Positions 6,811 through 13,250 of a stretch of 13,311 nt of DNA are shown in pieces. The stretch lies in assembly GCA_028822675.1 (NCBI GenBank), contig JAPKDE010000050.1, positions 1 to 13,311 on the forward strand, given 5' to 3'. Source of the DNA: Dehalococcoidia bacterium (GTDB taxonomy: Bacteria; Chloroflexota; Dehalococcoidia; UBA3495). A program made the translations under genes and the position numbers. The notes below the pieces were generated by a model, which was not told the origin of the DNA, searched no databases, and saw only the letters and a program-made list of their open reading frames with translations. The stretch's first letter is position 1. Each line of letters opens with the position of its first letter.

Positions 6811-7412
6811 GCCGAGTCCCAGACCGTAAGCACCTGGTCAAAGGGAATGGCCCCTTCTCGAAGAAGTTTGGGCGTGTTTGATGTTATGTCTACTACAGTG
6901 GACGCTGTGCCTTTGGGCTCAGGCCCGCATTTTAATACGTAATCCACGCGGGTGCCCATCTGGTCGATCAATTCAGCCAGGGAAATCAGGTCGGGCCCGC
7001 CGCTGATGTTGGCGCTGGTGCCAGTAATCGGCCCGCCCAACCCTTTAATCAATGCTAGGGGCGCTTCATGGTCTGGCATCCTAACGGCTACGGTTGCAAT
7101 TCCTGCCGTGAGTCGGTCTGGAACGTCCGGCGCTTTTTGCACCACCAGTGTCAGGCCTCCGGGCCAGAACCGCTCCACCAATTTCTCGGCTGGTAGGGGC
7201 AGGTCGTTCGCCATCTTATTTAATTGATCCCAGCCGTTCACCAAAACCGGCAGCGCCAGGTCATCGGGACGGCCCTTAATCGCGAAAATTCGGTCAAGTG
7301 CCGTGGGGTTAAAGACATCGGCTGCCAGTCCATAGAGGGTGTCGGTGGGGATGGCCACCACACCACCATCTTTCAGGTGATTGACTGCCTTTTCCAAGTC
7401 TTCTGATTTCAT
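6801..7412 (-). CDS. ywlC: L-threonylcarbamoyladenylate synthase (YrdC/YwlC type)
   Basis: The enzyme makes threonylcarbamoyl-AMP from threonine, bicarbonate and ATP, the first step of the t6A37 tRNA modification. The 203-residue protein is the single-domain YrdC/YwlC form without the Sua5 C-terminal domain. Signatures are PTDTLYGLA (22-30), KGRP (46-49) with the conserved Lys and Arg, FWPGGLTLV (82-90), VRMPDH (110-115), GTSANISG (131-138) and STVVD (171-175). The ATG at 7412 has no good Shine-Dalgarno (an AAGG lies about 18 nt upstream), so it may be leaderless or weakly translated. It is the first gene of the long leftward operon and is divergent from guaA. The polyprenyl-synthetase homologue follows about 47 nt downstream. 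Confidence 0.95.
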   Translation of the reverse strand: MKSEDLEKAVNHLKDGGVVAIPTDTLYGLAADVFNPTALDRIFAIKGRPDDLALPVLVNGWDQLNKMANDLPLPAEKLVERFWPGGLTLVVQKAPDVPDRLTAGIATVAVRMPDHEAPLALIKGLGGPITGTSANISGGPDLISLAELIDQMGTRVDYVLKCGPEPKGTASTVVDITSNTPKLLREGAIPFDQVLTVWDSAQN

Positions 7413-7577
7413 TTATTGTTTGGGCTAACCTTGGGTATCCAAGTTAGTTACTACAACCCCATTGTTACCTACAATTTTGTGCTCCAGTACGCAGGAGTTC
7501 ATAGCGCGCGGAGTATATCATGGGCTGGGTATCCCTTAGGTGTTAAAAAGCCGTCATATTCACCCCCCCAGAATCCG

Positions 7578-7608
7578 TTGACTTTATGTCGCCTCCAAAC
7601 GGTATACT
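7578..7608 (+). promoter_or_regulatory. Candidate sigma-70-type promoter for guaA
   Basis: TTGACT (7578-7583) and TATACT (7603-7608) each match five of six consensus bases but are separated by 19 nt, longer than ideal. A second perfect TATAAT (7626-7631) has no matching -35 box. Either would give a leader of roughly 150-180 nt before guaA. Confidence 0.35.
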
Positions 7609-7641
7609 CGCCCATATCCAGCCGCTATAATTGCTGCGTGT

Positions 7642-7673
7642 TATGTAATTTGGGTGGTCCCATTAATTACATA
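7642..7673 (+). other. Strong hairpin in the guaA leader
   Basis: TATGTAATT (7642-7650) pairs perfectly with AATTACATA (7665-7673). Inside it TGGG (7651-7654) pairs with CCCA (7659-7662) around a TGGT loop, leaving a 2-nt bulge, for 13 bp in all. The T6 run lies 27 nt after the stem, too far for a simple terminator. It could be a regulatory leader structure or a protein-binding inverted repeat. Confidence 0.5.
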
Positions 7674-7779
7674 CAGGTTTCAGAGGTTTAGTTAGCGCGT
7701 TTTTTCCAGAAAGTTTGCCTGATTAGCTGATTTTAGGGTTATTAATTATTAATCGGGAATCCATTTATCCAGGATACTC

Positions 7780-7785
7780 AGGAGG
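7780..7785 (+). promoter_or_regulatory. Shine-Dalgarno AGGAGG of guaA
   Basis: A full AGGAGG is followed by exactly 7 nt and then ACG (7793-7795). The nearest in-frame standard start, TTG at 7808, is 22 nt away, too far for this site. The site therefore argues for initiation at the ACG, one base different from ATG. Confidence 0.7.
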
Positions 7786-7792
7786 TTGAGCC

Positions 7793-9466
7793 ACGACTGA
7801 AAGCAAGTTGCCTCAAGGACGGAGAGTCGCCACCAGCGACGATTTGGAAGTCTCAGCGTACTTGGAGATTGCAAAAGGGCTGGACGCAATCGGCTCCGAG
7901 GATGATGACGGCCAGAAATCGGTGAATGAGGGCGTGGTCGTAATCGATTTTGGCTCTCAGTACAGTCACCTGATTGCCCGTCGGATCAGAGAGTTGAAGG
8001 TCTACTCTATGGTTGCCCAGTCCAAGAGCACCTGGGATTCGGTGAAACATCTCAATCCCAAAGGTGTGATTCTTTCCGGTGGCCCAGCCAGTGTCTATGA
8101 AGAGGGCGCTCCTCAGATACCAGACTGGGTCTTTGAGCAGCACCTGCCGGTGTTGGGCATCTGTTACGGAATGCAGGCAATGGTGCACCAACTTGGCGGC
8201 AAGGTGGCCCCTGGCGCTAAACAGGAATTTGGTTACGCCGTTTTGCACCAGGATAGCCCTGAAGCTGGTTCCCCACTTTTCAACGACCTGCCACCGTCTT
8301 TCCAGGTGTGGATGAGCCACGGCGACCGGGTGGAAACACTGCCTGAAGGGTTCACCGGCACGGCCTATACCGAGAACTCACCGCTGGCTGCCATCGGCAA
8401 CGGCGACAATATGTATGGCATTCAGTTCCACCCAGAAGTTAACCACACTCCCCTGGGCCAAGACATCCTGAATAACTTCCTCTTTGACGCCTGTGGCTGC
8501 AAAGCAGATTGGATCCCTAGCAACGTGGTCCACGACTCCATCAAAAACATCCGAGAACAGGTTGGTACCGGCAAGGTTATCTGCGCCCTATCGGGCGGTG
8601 TGGACTCGGCTGTTACTGCTGGGCTTCTGCACCAAGCCATTGGTGACCAACTCACCTGTATCTTCGTGAATAACGGCCTACTAAGAATGGAAGAAGCCGA
8701 GAGAGTACAGACCACTTTCAAACGCGGACTGGGTCTGAACCTGACCTATGTGGACGCCACTGAGCGGTTCTTGAAGCGGCTGGAAGGTGTCACAGATCCG
8801 GAGATAAAACGTAAGGCGATTGGCGAGGAATTCATCCGAGTGTTCGAAGAGGCCGCTTTGGGTCTAGACGACGCCGAATTCTTAGCACAAGGCACACTTT
8901 ATCCGGACGTCATAGAGAGCGAAGCCCCGGAAAACCGGACCTCCGCCCGGATCAAGAGCCATCACAACGTTGGTGGTCTGCCGGATAACATGAAACTCAA
9001 GCTGGTTGAGCCTCTGCGCTACCTCTTCAAGGATGAAGTCCGAGAGGTTGGCCTGGCCCTGGGTCTGCCCAATGACATGGTCTATCGACAACCTTTCCCT
9101 GGTCCCGGTTTGGCCATCAGGATCATTGGCGAGGTCACCAGTGAAAAACTGGAAATGCTGAGGAAATGTGACTGGATCGTCATTGATGAGATCAAAGCCG
9201 CCAACCTGTACGACCAGATATGGCAGAGCTTTGCGGTACTCAGTGACAGCCGGACGGTGGGAGTGCAGGGTGATTTCCGCACCTACGGCTATGTCTGTGC
9301 CATCAGGGCGGTCTCCAGCGAAGACGCAATGACCGCCGACTGGGTAAGGCTGCCGTACGAGGTGCTGGCCCGCATGTCCAACCGCATCGTGAATGAAGTC
9401 CCTGGTGTGAACCGGGTGGTTTACGACATCACCAGCAAACCCCCTGGCACCATCGAATGGGAATAA
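7793..9466 (+). CDS. guaA: GMP synthase (glutamine-hydrolysing)
   Basis: GuaA converts XMP to GMP with ATP and glutamine-derived ammonia. The class-I amidotransferase domain comes first: [20 protein letters not shown], the nucleophile loop GICYGMQ (7808 numbering, Cys119), and QFHPEV with His208 and Glu210. The ATP-pyrophosphatase domain follows with LSGGVDS (261-267), and the dimerisation domain ends in [13 protein letters not shown] and the typical C-terminal [12 protein letters not shown]. The N-terminus carries about 45 residues before the amidotransferase domain that most GuaA proteins lack; they look helical and charged. The only standard start is TTG at 7808 (552 residues). I prefer the in-frame ACG at 7793, which would give MTESKLPQG and lies 7 nt after AGGAGG (557 residues). 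It is the first gene of the rightward block. Confidence 0.96.
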   Translation, partial: TTESKLPQGRRVATSDDLEVSAYLEIAKGLDAIGSEDDDGQKSVNEGVVVIDFGSQYSHLIARRIRELKVYSMVAQSKSTWDSVKHLNPKGVILSGGPASVYEEGAPQIPDWVFEQHLPVLGICYGMQAMVHQLGGKVAPGAKQEFGYAVLHQDSPEAGSPLFNDLPPSFQVWMSHGDRVETLPEGFTGTAYTENSPLAAIGNGDNMYGIQFHPEVNHTPLGQDILNNFLFDACGCKADWIPSNVVHDSIKNIREQVGTGKVICALSGGVDSAVTAGLLHQAIGDQLTCIFVNNGLLRMEEAERVQTTFKRGLGLNLTYVDATERFLKRLEGVTDPEIKRKAIGEEFIRVFEEAALGLDDAEFLAQGTLYPDVIESEAPENRTSARIKSHHNVGGLPDNMKLKLVEPLRYLFKDEVREVGLALGLPNDMVYRQPFPGPGLAIRIIGEVTSEKLEMLRKCDWIVIDEIKAANLYDQIWQSFAVLSDSRTVGVQGDFRTYGYVCAIRAVSSEDAMTADWVRLPYEVLARMSNRIVNEVPGVNRVVYDITSKPPGTIEWE

Positions 9467-9492
9467 CCGGCTTTCTGGTTCAGTCATTTTAT
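9465..9492 (+). terminator. Weak candidate terminator after guaA
   Basis: AACCGG (9465-9470) pairs with CTGGTT (9475-9480), one pair being G-T, around a CTTT loop that begins at the guaA stop. TTTTAT follows only after a 6-nt gap (9487-9492). It is shorter and looser than a normal intrinsic terminator, so read-through into purD is plausible. Confidence 0.3.
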
Positions 9493-9555
9493 ATGCGGAG
9501 CACCTACCTTTATCCGAGTCTTCATTCTAAAAGAGAGAAGGGACTTCGTTTTGGG

Positions 9556-9612
9556 ATGCCAACCTCAAATTTGGCTCACCGGTACCTCCGCAAAGACCGG
9601 TGGTACCGGTGA
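9556..9612 (+). CDS. Possible 18-codon leader peptide overlapping the purD start
   Basis: An ATG at 9556 opens MPTSNLAHRYLRKDRWYR, ending at TGA 9610-9612. That TGA overlaps the preferred purD GTG (9609-9611) as GTGA, the usual arrangement for translational coupling. AGAAGG lies about 14 nt upstream, a weak ribosome site. The frame crosses the hairpin that encloses the purD start, so ribosomes on it could open the structure. It could equally be chance: the frame is short and I know of no homologue. Confidence 0.3.
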   Translation: MPTSNLAHRYLRKDRWYR

Positions 9613-9613
9613 G
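9575..9613 (+). repeat. Perfect 12-bp inverted repeat enclosing the purD start codon
   Basis: CTCACCGGTACC (9575-9586) and GGTACCGGTGAG (9602-9613) are exact reverse complements with a 15-nt spacer. Both candidate purD start codons (GTG 9600, at the end of the spacer, and GTG 9609, in the right arm) fall within it. ACCGGT occurs three times here (9578, 9596, 9605). A smaller hairpin, GCCAA (9558-9562) with TTGGC (9571-9575), lies just upstream. As RNA this would mask initiation; as DNA it could be an operator. Confidence 0.7.
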
Positions 9614-10919
9614 AGTACTGATAGTTGGCTCCGGCGGGCGGGAGCACGCGTTGGCCTGGCGCATCAACCAGAGTTCCAACCTGACCAAGTTATGGGTCGC
9701 GGGCGGGAACGCCGGCACAGCGGCCATTGCCGAGAATTTCAATATTCGCTCCAACGATGTTGACGGTCTGGTCAACAAAGCGAATGAACTCAAAGCAGAC
9801 TTGGTCGTCGTTGGACCGGAGGCTCCACTAGCCATGGGGTTGGCTGACCGCCTGGACGGACTGGGAATACCGGTGTTTGGCCCCAGCCAAGCGGCGGCGC
9901 AGATTGAGGCCAGCAAGGGTTTTGCGCTGAATCTGATGCAAAAAGCTGGAGTACCCTGTCCCGGTTTTGCCAGCGTTCGCGATGAGGCTGGTGCCCAAGC
10001 CTATATAAAAAGTCACCCTGGGCCGATGGTCGTCAAAGCCGACGGACTGGCCGCTGGGAAGGGTGTGCTGCTGTGCGACGACTCGGAACAGGCACAAGCT
10101 GCGGTGAGATTATGTATGTCCGACCACGCCTTTGGTGAGGCCGGGGACACGGTGATATTGGAAGAATATCTCAGCGGTCCGGAGGTCAGTGTCTTTGCCT
10201 TCTGTGACGGAGAGAATCTCTCTCCGCTGGTTGCCGCCTGTGATTACAAACGACTTGGCGACGGTAACATCGGCCCCAACACTGGCGGCATGGGAAGTTT
10301 CTCCAGTCCTGATTTTTGGACTCCTGAGTTGGCCGCCCAGGTTGAGCAGACCATCATGCGACCGGTACTCAAGGCCATGGCCAAATGTGGAACTCCCTAT
10401 AAAGGGGTTTTGTACGCCGGGCTGATGCTAACCGGGACCCCGTCTGATTGGAAACCCAAGGTCTTGGAGTTCAACTGCCGGTTGGGCGATCCTGAAACGC
10501 AGGTGGTGATGCCGCTTTTGGCGTCGGACCCGCTGGAACTGATGCTGGCTTGTGCTGAGGGTACCCTCAACAACGTGCAGGTAAAGTGGAACGGAAAGAA
10601 CTACGTAGGCGTGGTTATGGTCTCCGGTGGCTACCCGGAGGAATACCAGACCGGTTTTAAGATAGCTGGCTTGGAGGAAGAAGGCCCGGAGGACACGATG
10701 GTCTTCCACGCCGGCACCAAGCTGGGTGACGGTGGCGTTGCTGGGCAACCACTCACTGTCGGTGGTCGCGTACTGACCGTAGTCGGCGGTGGTGACAACA
10801 TGGAACAAGCCAGGGAACGTGCCTACGCAAGATTGGAGCTCATCAGTTTTGAAGGTGCGGCCTGGCGGCGGGATATCGGATCGGCAGCCAACCAGGGCTC
10901 CGCTCGGTCGACCGGCTAA
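9609..10919 (+). CDS. purD: Phosphoribosylamine--glycine ligase (GAR synthetase)
   Basis: PurD joins 5-phosphoribosylamine and glycine with ATP to form GAR, the second step of purine synthesis. The ATP-grasp protein shows MRVLIVGSGGREHA at the N-terminus, VGPEAPL (68-74), KADGLAAGKGV (143-153), DGNIGPNTGGMG (218-229) and the signature NCRLGDPETQ (289-298). Length is 436 residues, normal for the family. I chose GTG at 9609, which gives the usual MRVL start; GTG at 9600 would add three residues. Neither has a clear Shine-Dalgarno, and both lie in a strong inverted repeat. The gene begins about 140 nt after guaA and its stop is 4 nt before the next gene, so it heads a closely spaced set. Confidence 0.96.
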   Translation: MRVLIVGSGGREHALAWRINQSSNLTKLWVAGGNAGTAAIAENFNIRSNDVDGLVNKANELKADLVVVGPEAPLAMGLADRLDGLGIPVFGPSQAAAQIEASKGFALNLMQKAGVPCPGFASVRDEAGAQAYIKSHPGPMVVKADGLAAGKGVLLCDDSEQAQAAVRLCMSDHAFGEAGDTVILEEYLSGPEVSVFAFCDGENLSPLVAACDYKRLGDGNIGPNTGGMGSFSSPDFWTPELAAQVEQTIMRPVLKAMAKCGTPYKGVLYAGLMLTGTPSDWKPKVLEFNCRLGDPETQVVMPLLASDPLELMLACAEGTLNNVQVKWNGKNYVGVVMVSGGYPEEYQTGFKIAGLEEEGPEDTMVFHAGTKLGDGGVAGQPLTVGGRVLTVVGGGDNMEQARERAYARLELISFEGAAWRRDIGSAANQGSARSTG

Positions 10920-10923
10920 GTAG

Positions 10924-11475
10924 ATGCAAAAACTTGAAGTGTTATTCACCCTAGTTGAAGATGACCAAAGACTGCAGAATTATAGGCGCAAGAAATGGCT
11001 CCGCACTGAAGAGTTCCGGCAATGGCTGGGTCAGGACGAATTGTTGGAATTGACCATGGAACAAGCATTGGAGCTATACCGGGCATCGGGAGGACGAGAT
11101 TCCGCCGGGTTTAGGAACAATACTATTGAAGACATCCGCGATGGTCTGGATTTTCTGCTCTATGATAATATCAAGTTGGAAGGCCGCTTTGACGAGTGCG
11201 CCTCGCCTGGTGGAGCCTACCGGTTGGAGGCCACCGGCAAGGAGTTTCCTTCTTATCTTTTATGCCTGAGCAACCCGTCTCTTTTCGCTGTTTGGAACGC
11301 CAATGCAGAGGGTTTGCTGAAGCAAGCAGGATTACTTACCGCCAGTCTCAAGCGCGGCCCAATGGGCATCCGCTACCTTGATGCACTGGAAGCCCTGAAT
11401 CAAATTCGAGTCCGCTCCGGCCGAGGCGATTTTCGCGAGATTGACGAATTGGCTTACCAAGCTGCCCGGAAATAA
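10924..11475 (+). CDS. Unrecognised protein, possible HhH-like domain of restriction/AAA-associated proteins
   Basis: This 183-residue protein is not one I can name. It is soluble-looking, with no signal peptide or membrane segment. The N-terminal half is helical and charged. The middle has DGLDFLLYDN (73-82), and residues 98-136 run AYRLEATGKEFPSYLLCL, NPSLFAVWNAN, LLKQAGL. That pattern (glycine-lysine turn, helix, NPxxFAVWN) resembles a helix-hairpin-helix-like domain found beside AAA+/McrB-type and restriction proteins; this is a memory-based resemblance only. The C-terminus DFREIDELAYQAARK also fits that pattern. The ATG at 10924 is 4 nt after the purD stop, with no strong ribosome site, suggesting coupling to purD. 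It is probably co-expressed with the purine genes, but nothing in it shows a purine-related activity. Confidence 0.8.
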   Translation: MQKLEVLFTLVEDDQRLQNYRRKKWLRTEEFRQWLGQDELLELTMEQALELYRASGGRDSAGFRNNTIEDIRDGLDFLLYDNIKLEGRFDECASPGGAYRLEATGKEFPSYLLCLSNPSLFAVWNANAEGLLKQAGLLTASLKRGPMGIRYLDALEALNQIRVRSGRGDFREIDELAYQAARK

Positions 11476-11519
11476 TATCCGCATCGATAAATTACTAAGA
11501 CGCCCCAGAGGATGAACCC

Positions 11520-11996
11520 ATGACCTGGCGTGACACATTGGAAGGATTGAAACAGGACCTGACTGAGGTTCGCGCCCAGCGTCAGCGCCGGGTTGAAGAA
11601 GAAGAGGCCGGACTCAAAAAAGAGCGTGAAGATCTTTCGCTCATGTCCAAGACCCTAGGCGTGGATGAACTGCTGGCCGAGATGAACGCCACACTGCTGG
11701 ATGGCAAGGGCGAGATTCAAACCATCATTGGCTGGGAACCGGACGAAGAATCCGAATACGAAGCCAATCTTGGACTCAGTATCATTGACGAATCCTCGGA
11801 AGACGAAGACGGCGATACTGACGTGATTACCACAATCCTGTCCTGGGATGAGAGTGGCGAATTGGAGATTGCCGTTGACCTGGGTCTATCCAGCGAAGGG
11901 ATTTATCTACAGATAAACGAGATTGAAATCAGGCCGGAACGTGAAGCCTTTGAACAGGGCTTGATTGTTGCATTCAAGGACGAATTAGAAATCTAG
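11520..11996 (+). CDS. Unrecognised acidic protein with an internal repeat
   Basis: The 158-residue product has no family I recognise. Residues about 5-40 are rich in Glu, Arg, Lys and Gln and should form a coiled coil or long helix. The remainder is very acidic and strand-like. Residues 68-87 (TIIGWEPDEE, then NLGLS) and 105-124 (TILSWDESGE, then DLGLS) align without gaps at an offset of 37, so the C-terminal part is a two-fold repeat. There is no signal peptide or membrane segment. The ATG at 11520 has AGAGG (11507-11511) 8 nt upstream, a good ribosome site. It lies 44 nt after the previous unknown gene and about 105 nt before purE, all in the same direction, so it is probably transcribed with the purine genes. 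Its role is unknown. Confidence 0.85.
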   Translation: MTWRDTLEGLKQDLTEVRAQRQRRVEEEEAGLKKEREDLSLMSKTLGVDELLAEMNATLLDGKGEIQTIIGWEPDEESEYEANLGLSIIDESSEDEDGDTDVITTILSWDESGELEIAVDLGLSSEGIYLQINEIEIRPEREAFEQGLIVAFKDELEI

Positions 11997-12101
11997 AATT
12001 TTGTCTGACAAGACTATAAATATTGTGACGCCAGGCCGGTTTAACAGACCGTGTATACAGTGGTCATTTGGGGCCGGTTTGAGCGTAATTGGGAAATTGT
12101 T

Positions 12102-12560
12102 TTGCCGCAAGTAGGTGTTATTATGGGAAGCGCCTCGGATGAGCCCGTGGTGCAAGATACCATAAAGGTTCTTGAGGATATGGGTATCGATTTCGAGACC
12201 CGTGTTATGTCGGCTCACCACACCCCGGAACGGGTCCATGAGTACGCTCAGACAGCCCGAGATCGAGGCATAGAAGTAATTATCGCGGCCGCTGGCGGTT
12301 CTGCTGCCCTGGCCGGTGCCATAGCGTCAATGACCACGGTGCCGGTCATTGGCATCCCGCTTACGTCCAGCGAGTTAAAAGGCATCGACGCACTGATGTC
12401 CACGGCCCAGATGCCTCCGGGCATACCAGTTGCCTGCATGGCAGTGGGGAGCTGGGGGGCCAGAAACGCTGGATACTACGCTGCTCAAATCTTGGGCTTA
12501 AAGTACGACAATATAAGGCAGGCTTATGATGACTACCGACGCGAACTCCGCGAACGGTAG
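12102..12560 (+). CDS. purE: N5-carboxyaminoimidazole ribonucleotide mutase
   Basis: PurE rearranges N5-CAIR to CAIR in purine synthesis (or carboxylates AIR directly in class II forms). The 152-residue protein starts MPQVGVIMGSASD, with the phosphate-binding GSASD (9-13), then SAHHTPERV (37-45) containing catalytic His39, and AAAGGSAALAG (62-72) where E. coli-like enzymes have AGAGGAAHLPG. The C-terminal PVIGIPL and QMPPGIPVACMAVG blocks are normal. I chose TTG at 12102 because the family starts just there. A GTG at 12051 would add 17 residues unlike PurE. Neither has a strong ribosome site (GGGA lies about 8 nt before the TTG). No purK is seen beside it. Its 3' end overlaps the next gene by 35 bases. 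Confidence 0.94.
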   Translation: MPQVGVIMGSASDEPVVQDTIKVLEDMGIDFETRVMSAHHTPERVHEYAQTARDRGIEVIIAAAGGSAALAGAIASMTTVPVIGIPLTSSELKGIDALMSTAQMPPGIPVACMAVGSWGARNAGYYAAQILGLKYDNIRQAYDDYRRELRER

Positions 12561-13248
12561 ACCGCATCCCGTAGTCCTAACCGACTTCGACGACACCGCC
12601 GCAACTCAGAACGTGGCGGAGATGCTGCTCAACCAGTTCGGCGACCTAGATTGGAAGGATGTGCGCCAACGGTTCCGCGACGGCCACATAAACCTGAAGG
12701 AATATCAGGAAATTACCTTCCGAAACATCAATGCCGACCGCGCAACCATGCAGTCTTACGTGAAGGAACACGCCAACCTGCGACCCTTCTTTAAAGACCT
12801 GTGGGGATTCTGCCAGTCCAATGGCATACAAATGGCAGTGGTCAGCCAGGGTTTGGATTTCTATATCCAAGCTGTGTTGGAGCGTGAAGGTGTTGGCCGG
12901 GTGCCCGTCTACGCCGTGGATACCACGTTTGAAGACGGAGAGATCTCCTATCACTACAACCACACCAACCCTGGCCATGAAGACCAGGGAAACTCCAAGG
13001 GGTTTGTGGTGCAGTCGTTCCAGCAAAAGGGCGCCTACGTGTTCTTTGCCGGTGACGGCCACTCTGACTTGGAAGCGGCTAGAGTCGCCGACGTTACCTT
13101 TGCCCACCGAAATCTGGCGACGTTCTGCGACGACGAGAAGATTGCCTACCAGCCGTTTAAAGACTTCAGAGAAATACTAGTGGCAGTCAGGAATTACTCA
13201 ATGAACGGCAACGAATCAAACCGCGCGCCGCAGGGCGATGAGGCGTAA
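12526..13248 (+). CDS. HAD-family phosphatase, MtnX/SerB-like
   Basis: The 240-residue protein has all four haloacid dehalogenase motifs: I, TDFDDT with Asp20 and Asp22; II, VVSQG with Ser107; III, Lys158 in NSKGF; and IV, FAGDGHSDLEAA (174-185). The cap region between motifs I and II and the general look fit the IB subclass containing phosphoserine phosphatase and MtnX (2-hydroxy-3-keto-5-methylthiopentenyl-1-phosphate phosphatase). The substrate cannot be read from the sequence. The start overlaps the 3' end of purE by 35 bases. AAGG (12515-12518) lies 7 nt before the first ATG, and a second ATG follows directly. Its stop is 2 nt before purB. Being wedged between purE and purB suggests a job with a nucleotide or sugar phosphate, but a methionine-salvage role is equally possible. 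Confidence 0.85.
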   Translation: MMTTDANSANGRPHPVVLTDFDDTAATQNVAEMLLNQFGDLDWKDVRQRFRDGHINLKEYQEITFRNINADRATMQSYVKEHANLRPFFKDLWGFCQSNGIQMAVVSQGLDFYIQAVLEREGVGRVPVYAVDTTFEDGEISYHYNHTNPGHEDQGNSKGFVVQSFQQKGAYVFFAGDGHSDLEAARVADVTFAHRNLATFCDDEKIAYQPFKDFREILVAVRNYSMNGNESNRAPQGDEA

Positions 13249-13250
13249 CT

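Larger units (their letters stand above)
7413..7792. other. Divergent intergenic region between ywlC and guaA
   Basis: About 380 bases without a convincing gene. It holds a likely rightward promoter, a 13-bp hairpin, a run of six T (7700-7705), AT-rich palindromic sequence (ATTAATTATTAAT near 7740-7752), and the guaA ribosome site. A 91-codon plus-strand frame through it (7416-7691) has no recognisable features. I saw no purine-riboswitch core. The leftward promoter must also be here, but I could not place it with confidence. Confidence 0.6.

Noticed and set aside
7416..7691. A 91-codon plus-strand frame in the ywlC-guaA intergenic region
   Set aside because: The translation has no recognisable motif, it spans the promoter elements and most of the hairpin, and it has no ribosome site.
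7610..7792. A classical purine riboswitch upstream of guaA
   Set aside because: I could not find the conserved three-way-junction core; the visible hairpin does not resemble it.
8882..9487. A 201-codon minus-strand frame opposite guaA
   Set aside because: It is antisense to the strongly conserved C-terminal half of GuaA; its translation looks like a shadow of that coding sequence and it has no start context.
12034..12080. GGCCGGTTT repeated at 12034 and 12072 before purE
   Set aside because: A 9-base direct repeat at 38-nt spacing is modest, and there is no other sign of an operator pair.
12051..12101. Longer purE starting at GTG 12051
   Set aside because: The extra 17 residues do not resemble PurE N-termini, and no better ribosome site supports this start.
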